Assembly: GCA_902984215.1 (NCBI GenBank)
Contig: CADWAF010000127.1
Location: forward strand, 1 to 45,437
Direction of reading: 5' to 3'
Length of the DNA: 45,437 nucleotides
Origin: Willaertia magna
Lineage: Eukaryota > Heterolobosea > Eutetramitea > Acrasida > Naegleriidae
Shown here: piece after piece, positions 1-10,579 of the stretch
Position numbering within the stretch: the stretch's first letter is position 1
Layout: every line of letters begins with the position of its first letter
The notes under the pieces: generated by a model
What the model was told of the DNA's origin: nothing
Databases searched by the model: none
What the model saw: only the letters and a program-made list of their open reading frames with translations
Program-made: the position numbers and the translations under genes

Positions 1-35
1 CAAGACAAGTCACTTATCCCACAAATGATTTAATA

Positions 36-2420
36 ATGGAAAAACAAATGAAAGTAGATGATATAGGTTATCCAACTTTACATAATAATGAATTTGTAGA
101 ACAAGCCACTTGCGAAAGAACTGTAGAACAAAACCTAACAGAAGAATTCTCACCATATAATGAACTTTATGGTTTTGACATTACCTACCATGATGGGAAT
201 GACAATATGTTAATTGAAAGACCAGAACATCCATACTCCGTAATTGACACTTGTTTGGAAAGTATTTTTAATATCCAAGGTATTATTCAGAAAGAACGTC
301 AACATTATGGGAATATTCCAACAGTTGGTGATACAGATCACGTGATTATTTCTTTACGAACAATATTTAGAAATATGAATGATTTTATGAAGGATTTAGA
401 TGAAAAAATTAGATTATTAAAAACTAAACTTGTTACAATAGATATTAAATTACAAGATAAATATTTTAATTCAAATAACCATAGAGGTAGAGGAAATGGT
501 GAATATTGCTATAAAGTTGACAAAGCAAGTGCTTCTTATAAATTTCATTTTCTAGAAAGTTCAGCAATCCACTTTAGAGGAGTGTTCCTAATAATGATAC
601 ACACAATTAAAGAATGTATTGAAGTTATTAGCAAGACAATTACTTCTAGAAAATCTATAATGAAATTCTTTAATAGTGATAGTGCATATGAGAAAAAGTT
701 AACGGTTTTTAACCAAAAATTTTATACATTTACAATTGTTGCAAATATGGGTTTAACTTTTGGAGAAGAAAGACTTGAACATTTTGATGAACAAAATAGT
801 TTAGATTTTAATCCTTTTGCGACAAGTATTAATTTAGATGATAGACCTGAACTTAAACAAGTTGACCCAATTGTTTTTTATCATCACATTGGAACGTTTT
901 ATTATCCTCAATTAGCTTCTTTCTTTAAGTTAATGGTTAAAGTTACTGCAAGTTATGGAAAAGCTTTTGAAATGCAAAGTAAATTACAAAAAGAAATTAT
1001 GTTTTATGCTGCTAGTGCTTATTATTTAGCTAATCCAAAGGTGGCTGCTAAAGATTGTAATAGTGTGTTTGTTGAGAATCCAATTGTTGGTGGAAGTATG
1101 TGGAATGTGCAGGAAGATAATGCAGCAATTAAAACATTTACTTATTTAGGGTATTCTTATATTGAAACAAGTCACAAGTTTGCAATACCTTTTCCAGGAA
1201 GGAAAATTGTTGATTCTGTTGGTATTAGTGTTGATGGTGACGATTTTGAGTTTGTATCTGTGTCAAAAGATCCTATAAAGAATTCTATTATTCTATTTGA
1301 CGATAACAATAATCATAAAAAGGAAAAGCCAAAAGTATTATTTGAAGATGATGACGAAGGTGAATCAAGTGAAGAAGAGGAAAAGGTTGGAGAAACAATT
1401 ATTTATCAAGATAATTATAATAACAGTAATGAAAGTAATTATGAAAGTCACAATCAATTAGAAGATATTAAATTAGATAACAATGCTTATCCTTCATTAG
1501 CAAAGTACTATAAAGAAATGAAGGATACTTTAGCAGATCATCATTTCCAAGATGTTGGTTTGAGATTAATCTCAACAGCCCCAGTTGACAAGGCATCATT
1601 CTTAATTGAAAGACCTCAAGACTTCCCTTACTTATCACAAGTTATCAAAGCCTTAAATACAATAAGAGAAAAACAAGGTACCAAGAAATTTGATGGAACA
1701 GTTATTTTGCATATCCATGGTGGGGGTTTTATTGCAATGTCATCCTTTTCACACGAAGTATATTTAAGAAATTGGTGTAGTGCAACTAATATACCAATTA
1801 TTAGTGTAGATTATAGACGTGCTCCTGAATATAAATATCCAGTCCAATTAGAAGAATGTTATGCAGCATATTGTTGGTTAATTGATAATTGTGAAAAGAT
1901 CTTGGGTGCTCCATTAAAGAAAATAATTTTAGCTGGAGATTCAGCTGGAGGTAATTTAGTTTTAGCAACGACTATTAGAGCAATTTATGAGGGAAATAGA
2001 GTACCTGATTTATTAATTGCTAGTTATCCTGTTTCTTTCCTTGATTTTGCACCTTCCCCTTCTAGAATGATGGCATTAACTGATCCATTAGTTAATATGA
2101 GTTTCTTAAAGTTATGTGGAACATATTATTGTGTTGAAAGTGATGAACCTGGTCACAATCCATTTATTTCAACATCAGTGGTTGACGATAAGATTTTAAA
2201 ACGATTCCCTCCTTGTTATTTTAATATGGGTACATTAGATCCATTATTTGATGATGGAATTTATATGGCAAAAAGAATTGCTAGAAATAATGGTGGACGT
2301 GTAAAATTGAGAATTTATGATGGTTTAGGACATGGATATTTAAGTATTATTGATAGAGTTCAAGAAGCTAAAGTTGCTAATGCAAATTTATGTGAATGGA
2401 TTTTACAAAATATGATTTAA
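36..2420 (+). CDS. Hormone-sensitive lipase-like alpha/beta hydrolase
   Basis: Predicted serine hydrolase of the hormone-sensitive lipase class, expected to act on acylglycerols or other esters. The C-terminal catalytic domain (about residues 550-794) shows the oxyanion-hole motif HGGGF near 561, the nucleophile elbow GDSAGG near 636, an acid region LDPLFDDG near 733 and a histidine in GLGHGYL near 765. The N-terminal half (about 1-400) is helical and resembles the HSL N-terminal domain. An acidic Asp/Glu/Asn linker lies near 430-480. The 794 residues match the length of animal HSL (about 775). The reading frame stays open upstream to the first base of the window, so this ATG may not be the true start: it lacks the A-run seen before most starts here. 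Domain calls are by motif; substrate is inferred. Confidence 0.85.
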   Translation: MEKQMKVDDIGYPTLHNNEFVEQATCERTVEQNLTEEFSPYNELYGFDITYHDGNDNMLIERPEHPYSVIDTCLESIFNIQGIIQKERQHYGNIPTVGDTDHVIISLRTIFRNMNDFMKDLDEKIRLLKTKLVTIDIKLQDKYFNSNNHRGRGNGEYCYKVDKASASYKFHFLESSAIHFRGVFLIMIHTIKECIEVISKTITSRKSIMKFFNSDSAYEKKLTVFNQKFYTFTIVANMGLTFGEERLEHFDEQNSLDFNPFATSINLDDRPELKQVDPIVFYHHIGTFYYPQLASFFKLMVKVTASYGKAFEMQSKLQKEIMFYAASAYYLANPKVAAKDCNSVFVENPIVGGSMWNVQEDNAAIKTFTYLGYSYIETSHKFAIPFPGRKIVDSVGISVDGDDFEFVSVSKDPIKNSIILFDDNNNHKKEKPKVLFEDDDEGESSEEEEKVGETIIYQDNYNNSNESNYESHNQLEDIKLDNNAYPSLAKYYKEMKDTLADHHFQDVGLRLISTAPVDKASFLIERPQDFPYLSQVIKALNTIREKQGTKKFDGTVILHIHGGGFIAMSSFSHEVYLRNWCSATNIPIISVDYRRAPEYKYPVQLEECYAAYCWLIDNCEKILGAPLKKIILAGDSAGGNLVLATTIRAIYEGNRVPDLLIASYPVSFLDFAPSPSRMMALTDPLVNMSFLKLCGTYYCVESDEPGHNPFISTSVVDDKILKRFPPCYFNMGTLDPLFDDGIYMAKRIARNNGGRVKLRIYDGLGHGYLSIIDRVQEAKVANANLCEWILQNMI

Positions 2421-2640
2421 ACAACTAATGAATTTAAATGGATTTTACGATATTATTAATATTTAAAATTTAATAAAATTTGAAAATAATATATTTATTT
2501 ATTTAAATATCTTCCCAAAATTAATTAAAACAACATTTCAATTTGGGGATCATAAATTTGACACAAAAACCTATCAAGGCGATTAAATAATTACTTAATT
2601 AAATTATAAAATTTATTTATATTATATTTAATATAATAAT

Positions 2641-4020
2641 TTAATAAAAACGTATGGTTAAATCACTAACTTTGTATGTATTGTTAAAATTAAATTTTTT
2701 TTTCTTGATTTCATTGTAAATGACTGTAAAATTATACCCTGTTTCAACTCTAATTTTACTGCTTTTTTGTATGTCACTCCAATTGGTGACATATTTTGAA
2801 AAATCAATTTTTGTGTACTTACTGCAATCTAAAAAAGCATTACAATGAGAATGTCCTGTAAAATAAACATCATCACTCTCTTTTTTGATAAAATTAAACT
2901 TGTGATAATTAAAATAAACTTACTTGAAACAATAATTGAATGATATCCTCCACATTCTAATTGTTCAATGTCGTGAATATTAAATGTAGTCAACTTGGTA
3001 TTGGTTCCATAAATTTTATTTCCAGTCATTAAAATACCATCTATTTCTCCAAATTGATAACAATTATTGTAACCAAATATAAAGTATTCACCACCCAATG
3101 TTTTAATTGCAACAAAGAAATATCCAGCAATCACTCTTTCAACATTATCTTTAACTTTTGTAAAAAAAGGACAATTCTTCACTTCTTCTGGTTGTCCATT
3201 AGCAGCATAGCCGCAATATCCACATGAATACAATTCATTTTCTACAGTTAATGCAAATGAACAGTTATAAGTTGCCGCAATTTGTTTAATTTTCTTTCCT
3301 TCTAATGCTTCAACATTACACTTTACAAGTCTGAACTCGTTCTTAGTACATGAACTGTATTCACGCGAATAAGAAATGGCATTACCGTCATCTGTTGTTA
3401 TTTAGACACGTGTAATATTATTATCATTATGGTTTATACTCTTTAATATTTCAACTACTTACATTCACCTCCAGTTCCAAATAATTTATTATTTTCAGTT
3501 AAATATAAAACGTGAACTCCACCACAAGCAATCTGAACAACCTTTTCATTTTCAAATAAACATTTTGGAATTAATCCTTGTTTTATATTACCACCATCTA
3601 ACGAAAATACATATGCATTTCCACTTTCTAGTTCACATGAATTACTAACAAATAATAACAAAAAATATAATACGTACCACTAATCATTGCAAAACAATTT
3701 GCAAATTTTGTAATTATTTGTTTAATTGGATCTTCAATTGTAAATTTTAATAATTGAAGTTCTTTATCATAAGTTATTCCTAAAGCTTGCATCAAAATTT
3801 CCATATTCATCGTGCATTTAAAATAAACGTGACCTGTAATTTTATTTAAAATAAAAAGTCCACAACGAAATGCTTTAAATTCTAAATATTTATCTAATTT
3901 TGTAATTAAATATTTGTCATTATTTCCTAATAAACCAATAACGAAATTTTCATTATTATTCAAAAAAAGATTTGTTGATTCAATAAGCGGTTCAATTTTA
4001 CAAGAAGGTTTTGAGCTCAT
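2641..4020 (-). CDS. RCC1-repeat (beta-propeller) protein, 4 exons
   Basis: About 403 residues from exons 4020-3674, 3644-3463, 3391-2924 and 2855-2641. Introns are 29, 71 and 68 nt, with donors GTATTA, GTAAGT and GTAAGT. The phases fit and the frame stays open only if all three are removed. RCC1-like repeats show as blocks of the form ACGGVHVLYLTENNKLFGTG and ECGGYHSIIVS with repeated Y/FxxGxN strands. This is the propeller fold used for GEF or scaffold roles; no second domain is visible, so function cannot be fixed. The start follows an A/T-rich leader. It is convergent with the upstream lipase and tandem with LYS1. A second RCC1-repeat gene lies at 30087-31789. Confidence 0.8.
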
Positions 4021-4175
4021 TTTTTCACTTTCAATTTTACAATATTTGTAACATAAAAATAAAAGTGATGTCTACTACCTGCCAAGATAAATAATAGGTA
4101 CATGGCAATTGGTTCCATTATTAAATTTTGTTCATTACAATGGTATAACTCAAATAATATATCAAAAAAAACAAT

Positions 4176-5411
4176 TTATTGTTGGTTTACTTCTTGTAAA
4201 AGCTCATTAGATTTCTTAATATATAAACTTCTTGCTCTTCTCCAAACTCTAACACCTTCTGTTCCAACAGTTAAATCATTACCATTTTCTTCATTCATTT
4301 CTTCATTAAAATCAACATTCTTTAATTCAGCAATAAATGTAACTAAACTACTTGAAAATTCTTGTGAACTTTCTTGTGGAGTCATTGTTGGTAAATGATC
4401 AATTGCACAAACGTCTAAAGGTCTAAAAGAATTCTCTTCTGATGGTTCAACAACTCTTCTTAATGGTTTATCAAAAGTAGTTGCCTTATTATTAATAGGG
4501 AAAGGATTATAAGGGTTTGTTACATCACATGATACATCAATAAATACAGTTAATCTTCTAGTCTTACCATGTTCTTTAATCATACCAAAAGTAAGGAATG
4601 GTTCAATCTTTCCACTCAAATAAATATCATTAACTAAAATATCAATGTCAGTTGACAATTGATGGAAAGGACCACCTTGTTTAGTTTCATTAATATCCCA
4701 TTTAACAATATCTGTAATTCCACACATTTCAGCACATTGTACACTACCACTACCACATCTACCTAATGCTCCTAAAACTAAAACAGTTGGTTTCTTTTCA
4801 ACTTTATTTAATAAACCTTTAATATATTCAATTAAATCTTTTCTTGTTTCAAATGATTCAACTTGTTTATTTAACTCATTGAAATCATTATTATGAATAT
4901 GTTGTAAACAATAAGTAATAATACCCATTGCCATTCCATTAAAACCAGCTGATACACCAAACGCTGCAACTCTTCTACCATTATCATGATTTAAAAATTC
5001 TAAATCTAAAATTTCTCCTTTTGGTTGTGCTAATGCAAATCTACTTAAAGTATCTTTCCAATCGGATTGTCTTTTATAACAATGAGCAAAATAGATGTGG
5101 CGTTGTGAAGGTAAGAACTTTGGTACAGTTATATTATCTAATACTGTATTTGGATCTGGTAATTCTTTTAATCCAACAATAAAGGTATTTGGATTTGTTA
5201 TTTTAATCCATGAATGTGTTGGAACAATTTCACAACCAACTTTTTTATATTCTTCATCTGAAAAACATCTAGTTTTACTTGATTCAACATCAATTTTATA
5301 TCCATGTTTTTCAATTAATAATTTAGCATCTTCTGGGGTGATAGCAACACGATGTTCAAAAGCTTTGACTTCATCACGTAAATGTAAGTGTACTAATGGT
5401 GTGGCTGACAT
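4176..5411 (-). CDS. LYS1: Saccharopine dehydrogenase (NAD+, L-lysine-forming)
   Basis: A single exon of 411 residues, close to the 370-410 of fungal LYS1. The enzyme interconverts saccharopine with lysine and 2-oxoglutarate, the last step of the aminoadipate lysine pathway or the reverse in catabolism. The N-terminal domain carries RVAITPEDAKLLIEKHGY and the KELP motif, followed by YFAHCYKRQ, which holds the substrate-site histidine. The central nucleotide-binding segment reads GALGRCGSGSVQCAEMCGI, followed by KWDINETKQGG. The C-terminus is slightly extended and charged. The ATG follows a run of A. Neighbours give no pathway context. Family assignment is strong; biosynthetic versus catabolic direction is not decided here. 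Confidence 0.93.
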   Translation of the reverse strand: MSATPLVHLHLRDEVKAFEHRVAITPEDAKLLIEKHGYKIDVESSKTRCFSDEEYKKVGCEIVPTHSWIKITNPNTFIVGLKELPDPNTVLDNITVPKFLPSQRHIYFAHCYKRQSDWKDTLSRFALAQPKGEILDLEFLNHDNGRRVAAFGVSAGFNGMAMGIITYCLQHIHNNDFNELNKQVESFETRKDLIEYIKGLLNKVEKKPTVLVLGALGRCGSGSVQCAEMCGITDIVKWDINETKQGGPFHQLSTDIDILVNDIYLSGKIEPFLTFGMIKEHGKTRRLTVFIDVSCDVTNPYNPFPINNKATTFDKPLRRVVEPSEENSFRPLDVCAIDHLPTMTPQESSQEFSSSLVTFIAELKNVDFNEEMNEENGNDLTVGTEGVRVWRRARSLYIKKSNELLQEVNQQ

Positions 5412-5646
5412 TTTTTTTTACTTCAATTAAAATCTTTTTCGCGTTTTTAAAAAATTCATAAAAAGTCGAAAGGTGGAATATATTCCAATGGTCCTTGAAG
5501 ATTGTACAAGCGCATGGAAATTAACTGCTTGCGTAATTAAATGCTTTGAATTTTTGTAAGTATGGAAGTCTGTATTTGCACTGAAAAGAGATGAGGTTAA
5601 GTCCTTAATAAAAGTTTCTAATTAAATAAAGTTATCAAAAATAGAT

Positions 5647-6717
5647 TTAATGCTTTGGATACAGTAGTTCTTGATAATTTTCATTGTTAATAAATAATTG
5701 TGATGTTTGTTCTCTAGGTTGAATTAAATGTCTTTTATCACTTTCTTCTTCACCTAATGTTTTTCTATCTGCCACATATCTTTTTAGTAAATCTCTTGCA
5801 TGACTTTGAACCTTAGTTAAAGTAGGTAAGGCAAAATAATCTGTTAACTTCATCCATTCACAACTTTCTACCTCTATTTTACAATGAGATATTTGTTTAT
5901 GTTTAGGTTCTAATAAACAAACGAAATATAAATCAGGATTATCAAATCTAAAATCTTTTTTATAACGAAGACCTAATATTCCACGAGATAAAGCTTCTAC
6001 GCCAGTTTCTTCAAAAACTTCTCTACAACAACCTTCTTCAATTAGTTCAAAAGATTCTAAACATTATTTAATTATGTTTGTCAACCTCAATAATTACAAT
6101 AATAATGTTACTTACCTAGTTGACCACCTGGTAATTTCCACGGCTTCTCCTGGTTTGGATTAGTTAGAAATGGATAGATTTTTTCTTTGATTAACAAAAT
6201 CTCTTCTGATTGAAAGTCAACAACCATTCCACCAGTACCAATAAAATGTTGACCTTAATTATAAAAATTAAGTCAACTAAAAAGTATTAAATAACTTACA
6301 ATAAACAGGATAATTATTTTTCTCTTCTTCTGCTAACCATTTATGTAAATAGATATAGTCAGGTTTACAATGATGAAAAGTGAAATTAAATTTTTTAATA
6401 CATATAGGAATAATATCTACATGTTTAGCATCAACTTTTAATTGAATAGCTCTTATTCTATTTGAAAAGGGTGTAGTTAAAGTAGATTGTTTTTTCCATT
6501 CATTTAGTGAGTTTTCCATTTCCACTTCAAAATTTTCAACAGAACACTTTGAAGTAACTTCTACCCTAATTGAACGATATGGATCTACAATACCGTTCAA
6601 AACTTTCAATACATCATTGTTGGCAACACTGCTATTATCAACAAAATCTTTATTTAAAGAATCTTTGATTGTTTTCAAGCCTTGCCTTTTAGTCAAACTA
6701 TTAAGAAATCTTCTCAT
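5647..6717 (-). CDS. NUDT6-like Nudix hydrolase, 3 exons
   Basis: Exons 6717-6300, 6253-6116 and 6056-5647 give about 321 residues. The exact Nudix box G-x5-E-x7-REVFEETGV appears only after splicing: the 59-nt intron at 6057-6115 cuts the box after GGQL. The region before it (RAIQLKVD...IIPICIKKFNFTFHH...YLHKWL) matches the N-terminal domain found in NUDT6 and several plant NUDX proteins. It should hydrolyse a nucleoside diphosphate derivative such as ADP-ribose or NADH; the substrate is inferred from the family only. The start was set at 6717 because GCCAAAAAAAATG is the usual context here. A longer reading from 6834 would run through the presumed divergent promoter. Confidence 0.85.
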
Positions 6718-6837
6718 TTTTTTTGGCGCTAAAATTAGCAGACAATTTAATTTAAAAAATAGAACAATCAAAAATAATAAACAAGATTTTCTTGTATAGT
6801 TGATTTGATAATTAGCACTAAAAATTAAATACACGTT
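6718..6837. promoter_or_regulatory. Presumed bidirectional promoter between Nudix gene and 6838 gene
   Basis: This 120-bp AT-rich gap separates the divergent starts at 6717 (minus) and 6838 (plus). No specific box was recognised; the call rests only on the head-to-head arrangement. Confidence 0.35.
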
Positions 6838-7734
6838 ATGGAAATAATGGATGTTTACATTAAGGAGAAGGAAAGAATAGAAAGAATTGTTAATTTACAA
6901 AATGTATCATTAATAAATAATAATAGTTCAAAAAAGAAAAAACATTATGAAATCGGAAATGACGGTAAAGTACAATTAGTGAAAGATTTAACACTATTGT
7001 CACTTGGATGGAGGAATTGTATTTTAATAGATTACCCTTTAAGAACTACAAACAATTATTTAGATAACATTTTTGAAAAATTAAATACCATTAAATGTTT
7101 AAAAATTCAATTTAAAACTATACTTAATGGAATAGCAGAAGAAATGGAATTTATTTATTTTATTAATTATGAAAATTTATTAAGTTATTTAAAAGGTGAA
7201 AATATATTTAAAAATAGAATAATTGTAAATGTTGATAAATTAATTTCTAACGTATCAAATATAATTAATAATGTTAAAGTGAAAGAAAATATTTTATTTT
7301 TTTTAAAATTATTATCTAATGAAATAATTAATAGTTTAATAACCAATAAAAATAAATTAAATATACATTTAAATCTTTATCAAAATAATAATTTTATTGA
7401 CAATAATTATTTTATCCCTTTTGATTGCACATTAATGAATGGATTTTTACTAAATTACCCAATTCTTTACTCATTTGAAAGTAGATTTGATAAAGAAAAT
7501 TATACTACAGTAAATTTTACGGCAAATCATTTGTTAAATAGTATTTCTTTAATGAGATTTAATATTTTTTGTAATGAAACTAGAATTATAAATTTTACAA
7601 TTCCACAACACATCATAACGTCAAAAGAAAGTATTATTTTAGAAGAAATTACAAAATGGAAAATGCTTTACTACACAAACAATAACTTTCAACTATTGCA
7701 AGAAATTGTAGAACATGATTCAATAGTACTTTAA
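6838..7734 (+). CDS. Small protein resembling C1orf74/UPF0739 (DUF4504) family
   Basis: A single exon of 298 residues, rich in Asn, Ile and Leu. The order of conserved-looking segments suggests the C1orf74/UPF0739 family: a buried strand LGWRNCILIDYPL near 50-65, a central strand NRIIVNVDKLIS near 130, and FDCTLMNGFLLNYPILYSF near 195-215 before a C-terminal strand/helix pair. This comes from remembered pattern similarity only and no function is known for that family. No signal peptide or membrane segment is evident. It could instead be a lineage-specific protein. It is divergent from the Nudix gene. Confidence 0.45.
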   Translation: MEIMDVYIKEKERIERIVNLQNVSLINNNSSKKKKHYEIGNDGKVQLVKDLTLLSLGWRNCILIDYPLRTTNNYLDNIFEKLNTIKCLKIQFKTILNGIAEEMEFIYFINYENLLSYLKGENIFKNRIIVNVDKLISNVSNIINNVKVKENILFFLKLLSNEIINSLITNKNKLNIHLNLYQNNNFIDNNYFIPFDCTLMNGFLLNYPILYSFESRFDKENYTTVNFTANHLLNSISLMRFNIFCNETRIINFTIPQHIITSKESIILEEITKWKMLYYTNNNFQLLQEIVEHDSIVL

Positions 7735-7893
7735 AACAGTACCATATCAATAACGTGTGTTTTCAAATCATTATCACCCTGTGATTTAAACATCACACAC
7801 AGCATCAAATTGATTGAATCGTTTTATTTGTACAAAACAACACAATTGTAAATAATGGTTGCTGTTTCACTTGTTAATTGCGCATAAAAAAAA

Positions 7894-9639
7894 ATGCATA
7901 ATTTAAGAAAGCAGGTAAAATTTTTACGTACCACTCCGAACGGTTTCACAAAGAGGAGTAACAAAATAATTCCAACAATTTATAATAAAAATTGTTCCTT
8001 TTCAATTAATAAAATAACAACAAATAATAATAACAATGCTCCATATTATGACAACCAAGAAGAAAGAGATGATGTTCAAATAATATCTCAAATCCCTGCT
8101 CCTCGTAAACTAACTGTAGTACCAAGTATATTTGAACAATATGGAACTCCTCGTCCTCCAACTATTAGTTTCATAACTGCAGAATCAAATATACCATTAC
8201 CTTTATTTTCCGAAATTCCAAAAGAGAAAAAAGAACAAGTAAGACCATATATTATAAACGAAAACTTTTATGATATTCAACCTTATTATAAATTAGCAAG
8301 ATTTAATTATAATGCTTTAAGATTTAGTTTATTAAGAGCTGGATTTAAAAGAATTGGAAATTTTAATATTGAAAAGGAAGAAAATGGAGAACCTGATGAA
8401 GAAACTGATACAAATGATAGATTTTCGGAATTTATAAAAGAGCCTTGGAATGTATTTTGGGGAAGACATTTACCTTTAGAATATTATCAATATATTGATG
8501 CATTCCAGAAAGTTAATCATTTCCCTGGTTCCGCTAACTTGGGAAGAAAAGATTTACTTTTTATTAATTTATTTAGACAAAAAGAGATTATGGGTTCTAA
8601 TGAGTATGATTTCTTCCCTGATAGTTATTTATTACCTTATGATCATAAATTATTTATGAAGAAAGCTCAAGAACAAGAATTATTTATTTTAAAGCCTTTC
8701 GCTTCATCCTGCGGAAGAGGAATAAGTGTTTGGAATAGTAAGACAAGTGAACCTATTCCAGAAGATAGAAAAGTTTTAGTTCAAGAATATATTCATGATC
8801 CTTTATTAATTGGTGAAAAGAAATTTGATATGAGATTATATGTTGTAGTTTCAAGTTTTAATCCTTTAAGAGTATATTTACATTGTGAAGGTTTAACTAG
8901 ATTCGCAACTGAATCATATGATATGGAGAAATTAGATTCTGTATATTCACACTTAACAAATTATAGTTTAAATAAGAAATCAGCTTCATATGTTAGAAAT
9001 ATGGATGAAAATGATGAAGAATTTAATGAAAATGCACATAAATGGAGTATTGCAGGATTACAGAAACAATTAAGAAAGATGGGTTATGATGTAGATAAGA
9101 TTTGGGGAGATATTGAAAGTTTAATTGTCAAAACATTAATTTCTGTAGAACATAGAATTCAAAAATCTACGGAAAGAGCTGAAATTGAACATAGAAATAC
9201 ATGTTTTGAGTTGTATGGATTTGACGTAATGATAGATAAACATTTAAAGCCTTGGTTGATAGAAGTTAATATAATGCCTTCTCTTGCTGTATCTTCTTTG
9301 TTAGATAAAAGAGTTAAGGTATCTGTATTAAGTGAAATGTTCCATGTATTGGGAATAACACCTTATTCAAGATCTAATTATGATGCTGAAAAGAAATCTA
9401 AGTTAGAGTATTATGGAAATAGTACTTCAGCAAAAGAGAAATACATTTTACATGATTCAGAAGATGAATTAGCAAGAACACATCACTTTAAGAGAATATA
9501 TCCACCATTAGAGGGAAATCCAGCTCGTTATGAACATTTATTTGCTGAACCAAAACCATTTAATACTTTACTTGTTGATTTTGAAAAAGAAAGGAGAAAC
9601 ACAACAGACATTACTTCCCTTCATAGATCTATTGCTTAA
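7894..9639 (+). CDS. Tubulin tyrosine ligase-like (TTLL4-type) polyglutamylase
   Basis: A single exon of 581 residues. TTLL enzymes use ATP and an ATP-grasp fold to add glutamates to tubulin tails. Visible hallmarks in order are WNVFWGRH, KVNHFPGS and GRKDLLFIN (substrate/nucleotide lobe), the ATP-binding FILKPFASSCGRGISV near 270, VLVQEYI, KFDMRLYVVV, HLTNYSLNKK, and WLIEVNIMPSL near 470. This order and the FPGS segment match the TTLL4/TTLL5 branch rather than TTL itself. The first 130 residues are basic then disordered and have no recognised domain. The start follows nine A residues. It suits an organism with axonemal or spindle microtubules. Confidence 0.88.
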   Translation: MHNLRKQVKFLRTTPNGFTKRSNKIIPTIYNKNCSFSINKITTNNNNNAPYYDNQEERDDVQIISQIPAPRKLTVVPSIFEQYGTPRPPTISFITAESNIPLPLFSEIPKEKKEQVRPYIINENFYDIQPYYKLARFNYNALRFSLLRAGFKRIGNFNIEKEENGEPDEETDTNDRFSEFIKEPWNVFWGRHLPLEYYQYIDAFQKVNHFPGSANLGRKDLLFINLFRQKEIMGSNEYDFFPDSYLLPYDHKLFMKKAQEQELFILKPFASSCGRGISVWNSKTSEPIPEDRKVLVQEYIHDPLLIGEKKFDMRLYVVVSSFNPLRVYLHCEGLTRFATESYDMEKLDSVYSHLTNYSLNKKSASYVRNMDENDEEFNENAHKWSIAGLQKQLRKMGYDVDKIWGDIESLIVKTLISVEHRIQKSTERAEIEHRNTCFELYGFDVMIDKHLKPWLIEVNIMPSLAVSSLLDKRVKVSVLSEMFHVLGITPYSRSNYDAEKKSKLEYYGNSTSAKEKYILHDSEDELARTHHFKRIYPPLEGNPARYEHLFAEPKPFNTLLVDFEKERRNTTDITSLHRSIA

Positions 9640-9763
9640 AAACTTTTTTTTCTTTGTTGTTGACAACAACCTTAAATGCCTAGGCTAGCAATCACCCTTC
9701 ACTAACTTTTTAAAAATTTTGTAACATTGAAAATTTAAATAAAAAAAAACAAATTTAAAAAAA

Positions 9764-10311
9764 ATGAGTGACGAGTACGATAGTGGAGATGAAAACTTAG
9801 ATGTAGGTTTTTATATTTTGTTGGGAATGTGATGATCTAATGATTTTTTGAAATCCGATAACGCTGTTTAATCAATGAATACGCATGTATAAACTATTAC
9901 CAATTTTAAAGGTTCCAACTGAACAAAAACAAGCACCAAAAGGTGTTGGTACATTAAGCGTAGGCTTAAAGCTTTCAAATGAAGGTAAAAAACAAAAAGA
10001 TGAACAAGAAAAAGAGTTATTGGGGGATGAAACCACTATTTTATTCCAATTACCTAACCAAGAGGTTAAAAAACACTCAGTAAATATGGGTAGACCAATA
10101 GAATGGTTAAAGCTTTTAGTTCAAAAGGAGCATGGTATTCCATTTGAACAACAAGAAATGTATATTCAAGGACAAGATGCTGAATTACCAAATGTTTTCT
10201 GGTAAGTATTTGTTGAGCTAATGTTTTATTTACTTTTTACCTTTTAGCTTACAAGATATTCCTTCCATTAAAGCTAATTCTGAAAATATTATTATTGTAA
10301 AACAAAAGTAA
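9764..10311 (+). CDS. Small ubiquitin-like domain protein, 3 exons
   Basis: Exons 9764-9802, 9912-10201 and 10248-10311 give about 130 residues. An acidic N-terminus (MSDEYDSGDENLD) is split from the rest by a 109-nt intron with a GTAGGT donor. The second intron is 46 nt. Residues about 55-130 look like a ubiquitin-like beta-grasp: TTILFQLPNQEVKKHSV, then PIEWLKLLVQKEHGIPFEQQEMYIQG, then LQDIPSIKANSENIIIVKQK. It ends without a Gly-Gly tail, so it is unlikely to be conjugated and more likely an adaptor or proteasome-related UBL. The A-run before ATG supports the start. The family assignment is by fold pattern. Confidence 0.75.
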
Positions 10312-10579
10312 AATTAAGGTTTGTAAATGTGTTATCTCCTTGGATTTTTATATACTTTTCGTTTATATTTCCTCTTTCTTTATATTTACAATTTGACTGA
10401 ATCATTACCTTTATTTAGTTAACTTTCTTTTTCGTTTTTTGTACTTTGATTTTATTTAGTTATTTACCTTGAAAATCACATATTTTTATATTCTTTTTAG
10501 TGACAATTTTCTAATATTGTTCTATTTACAAAACCTTTACAAAACTTATATAAATATTACTTTGCTGATTTGTTGATGA

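Noticed and set aside
6717..6834. Upstream ATG at 6834 for the Nudix gene
   Set aside because: It would place the start 4 bp from a divergent start codon and add a hydrophobic non-conserved leader. The ATG at 6717 has the strong A-run context.
7775..7800. Inverted repeat TGTGATTTAAACATCACA upstream of TTLL
   Set aside because: Only a 6-bp stem with a 6-nt loop in AT-rich DNA; expected by chance and no known operator.
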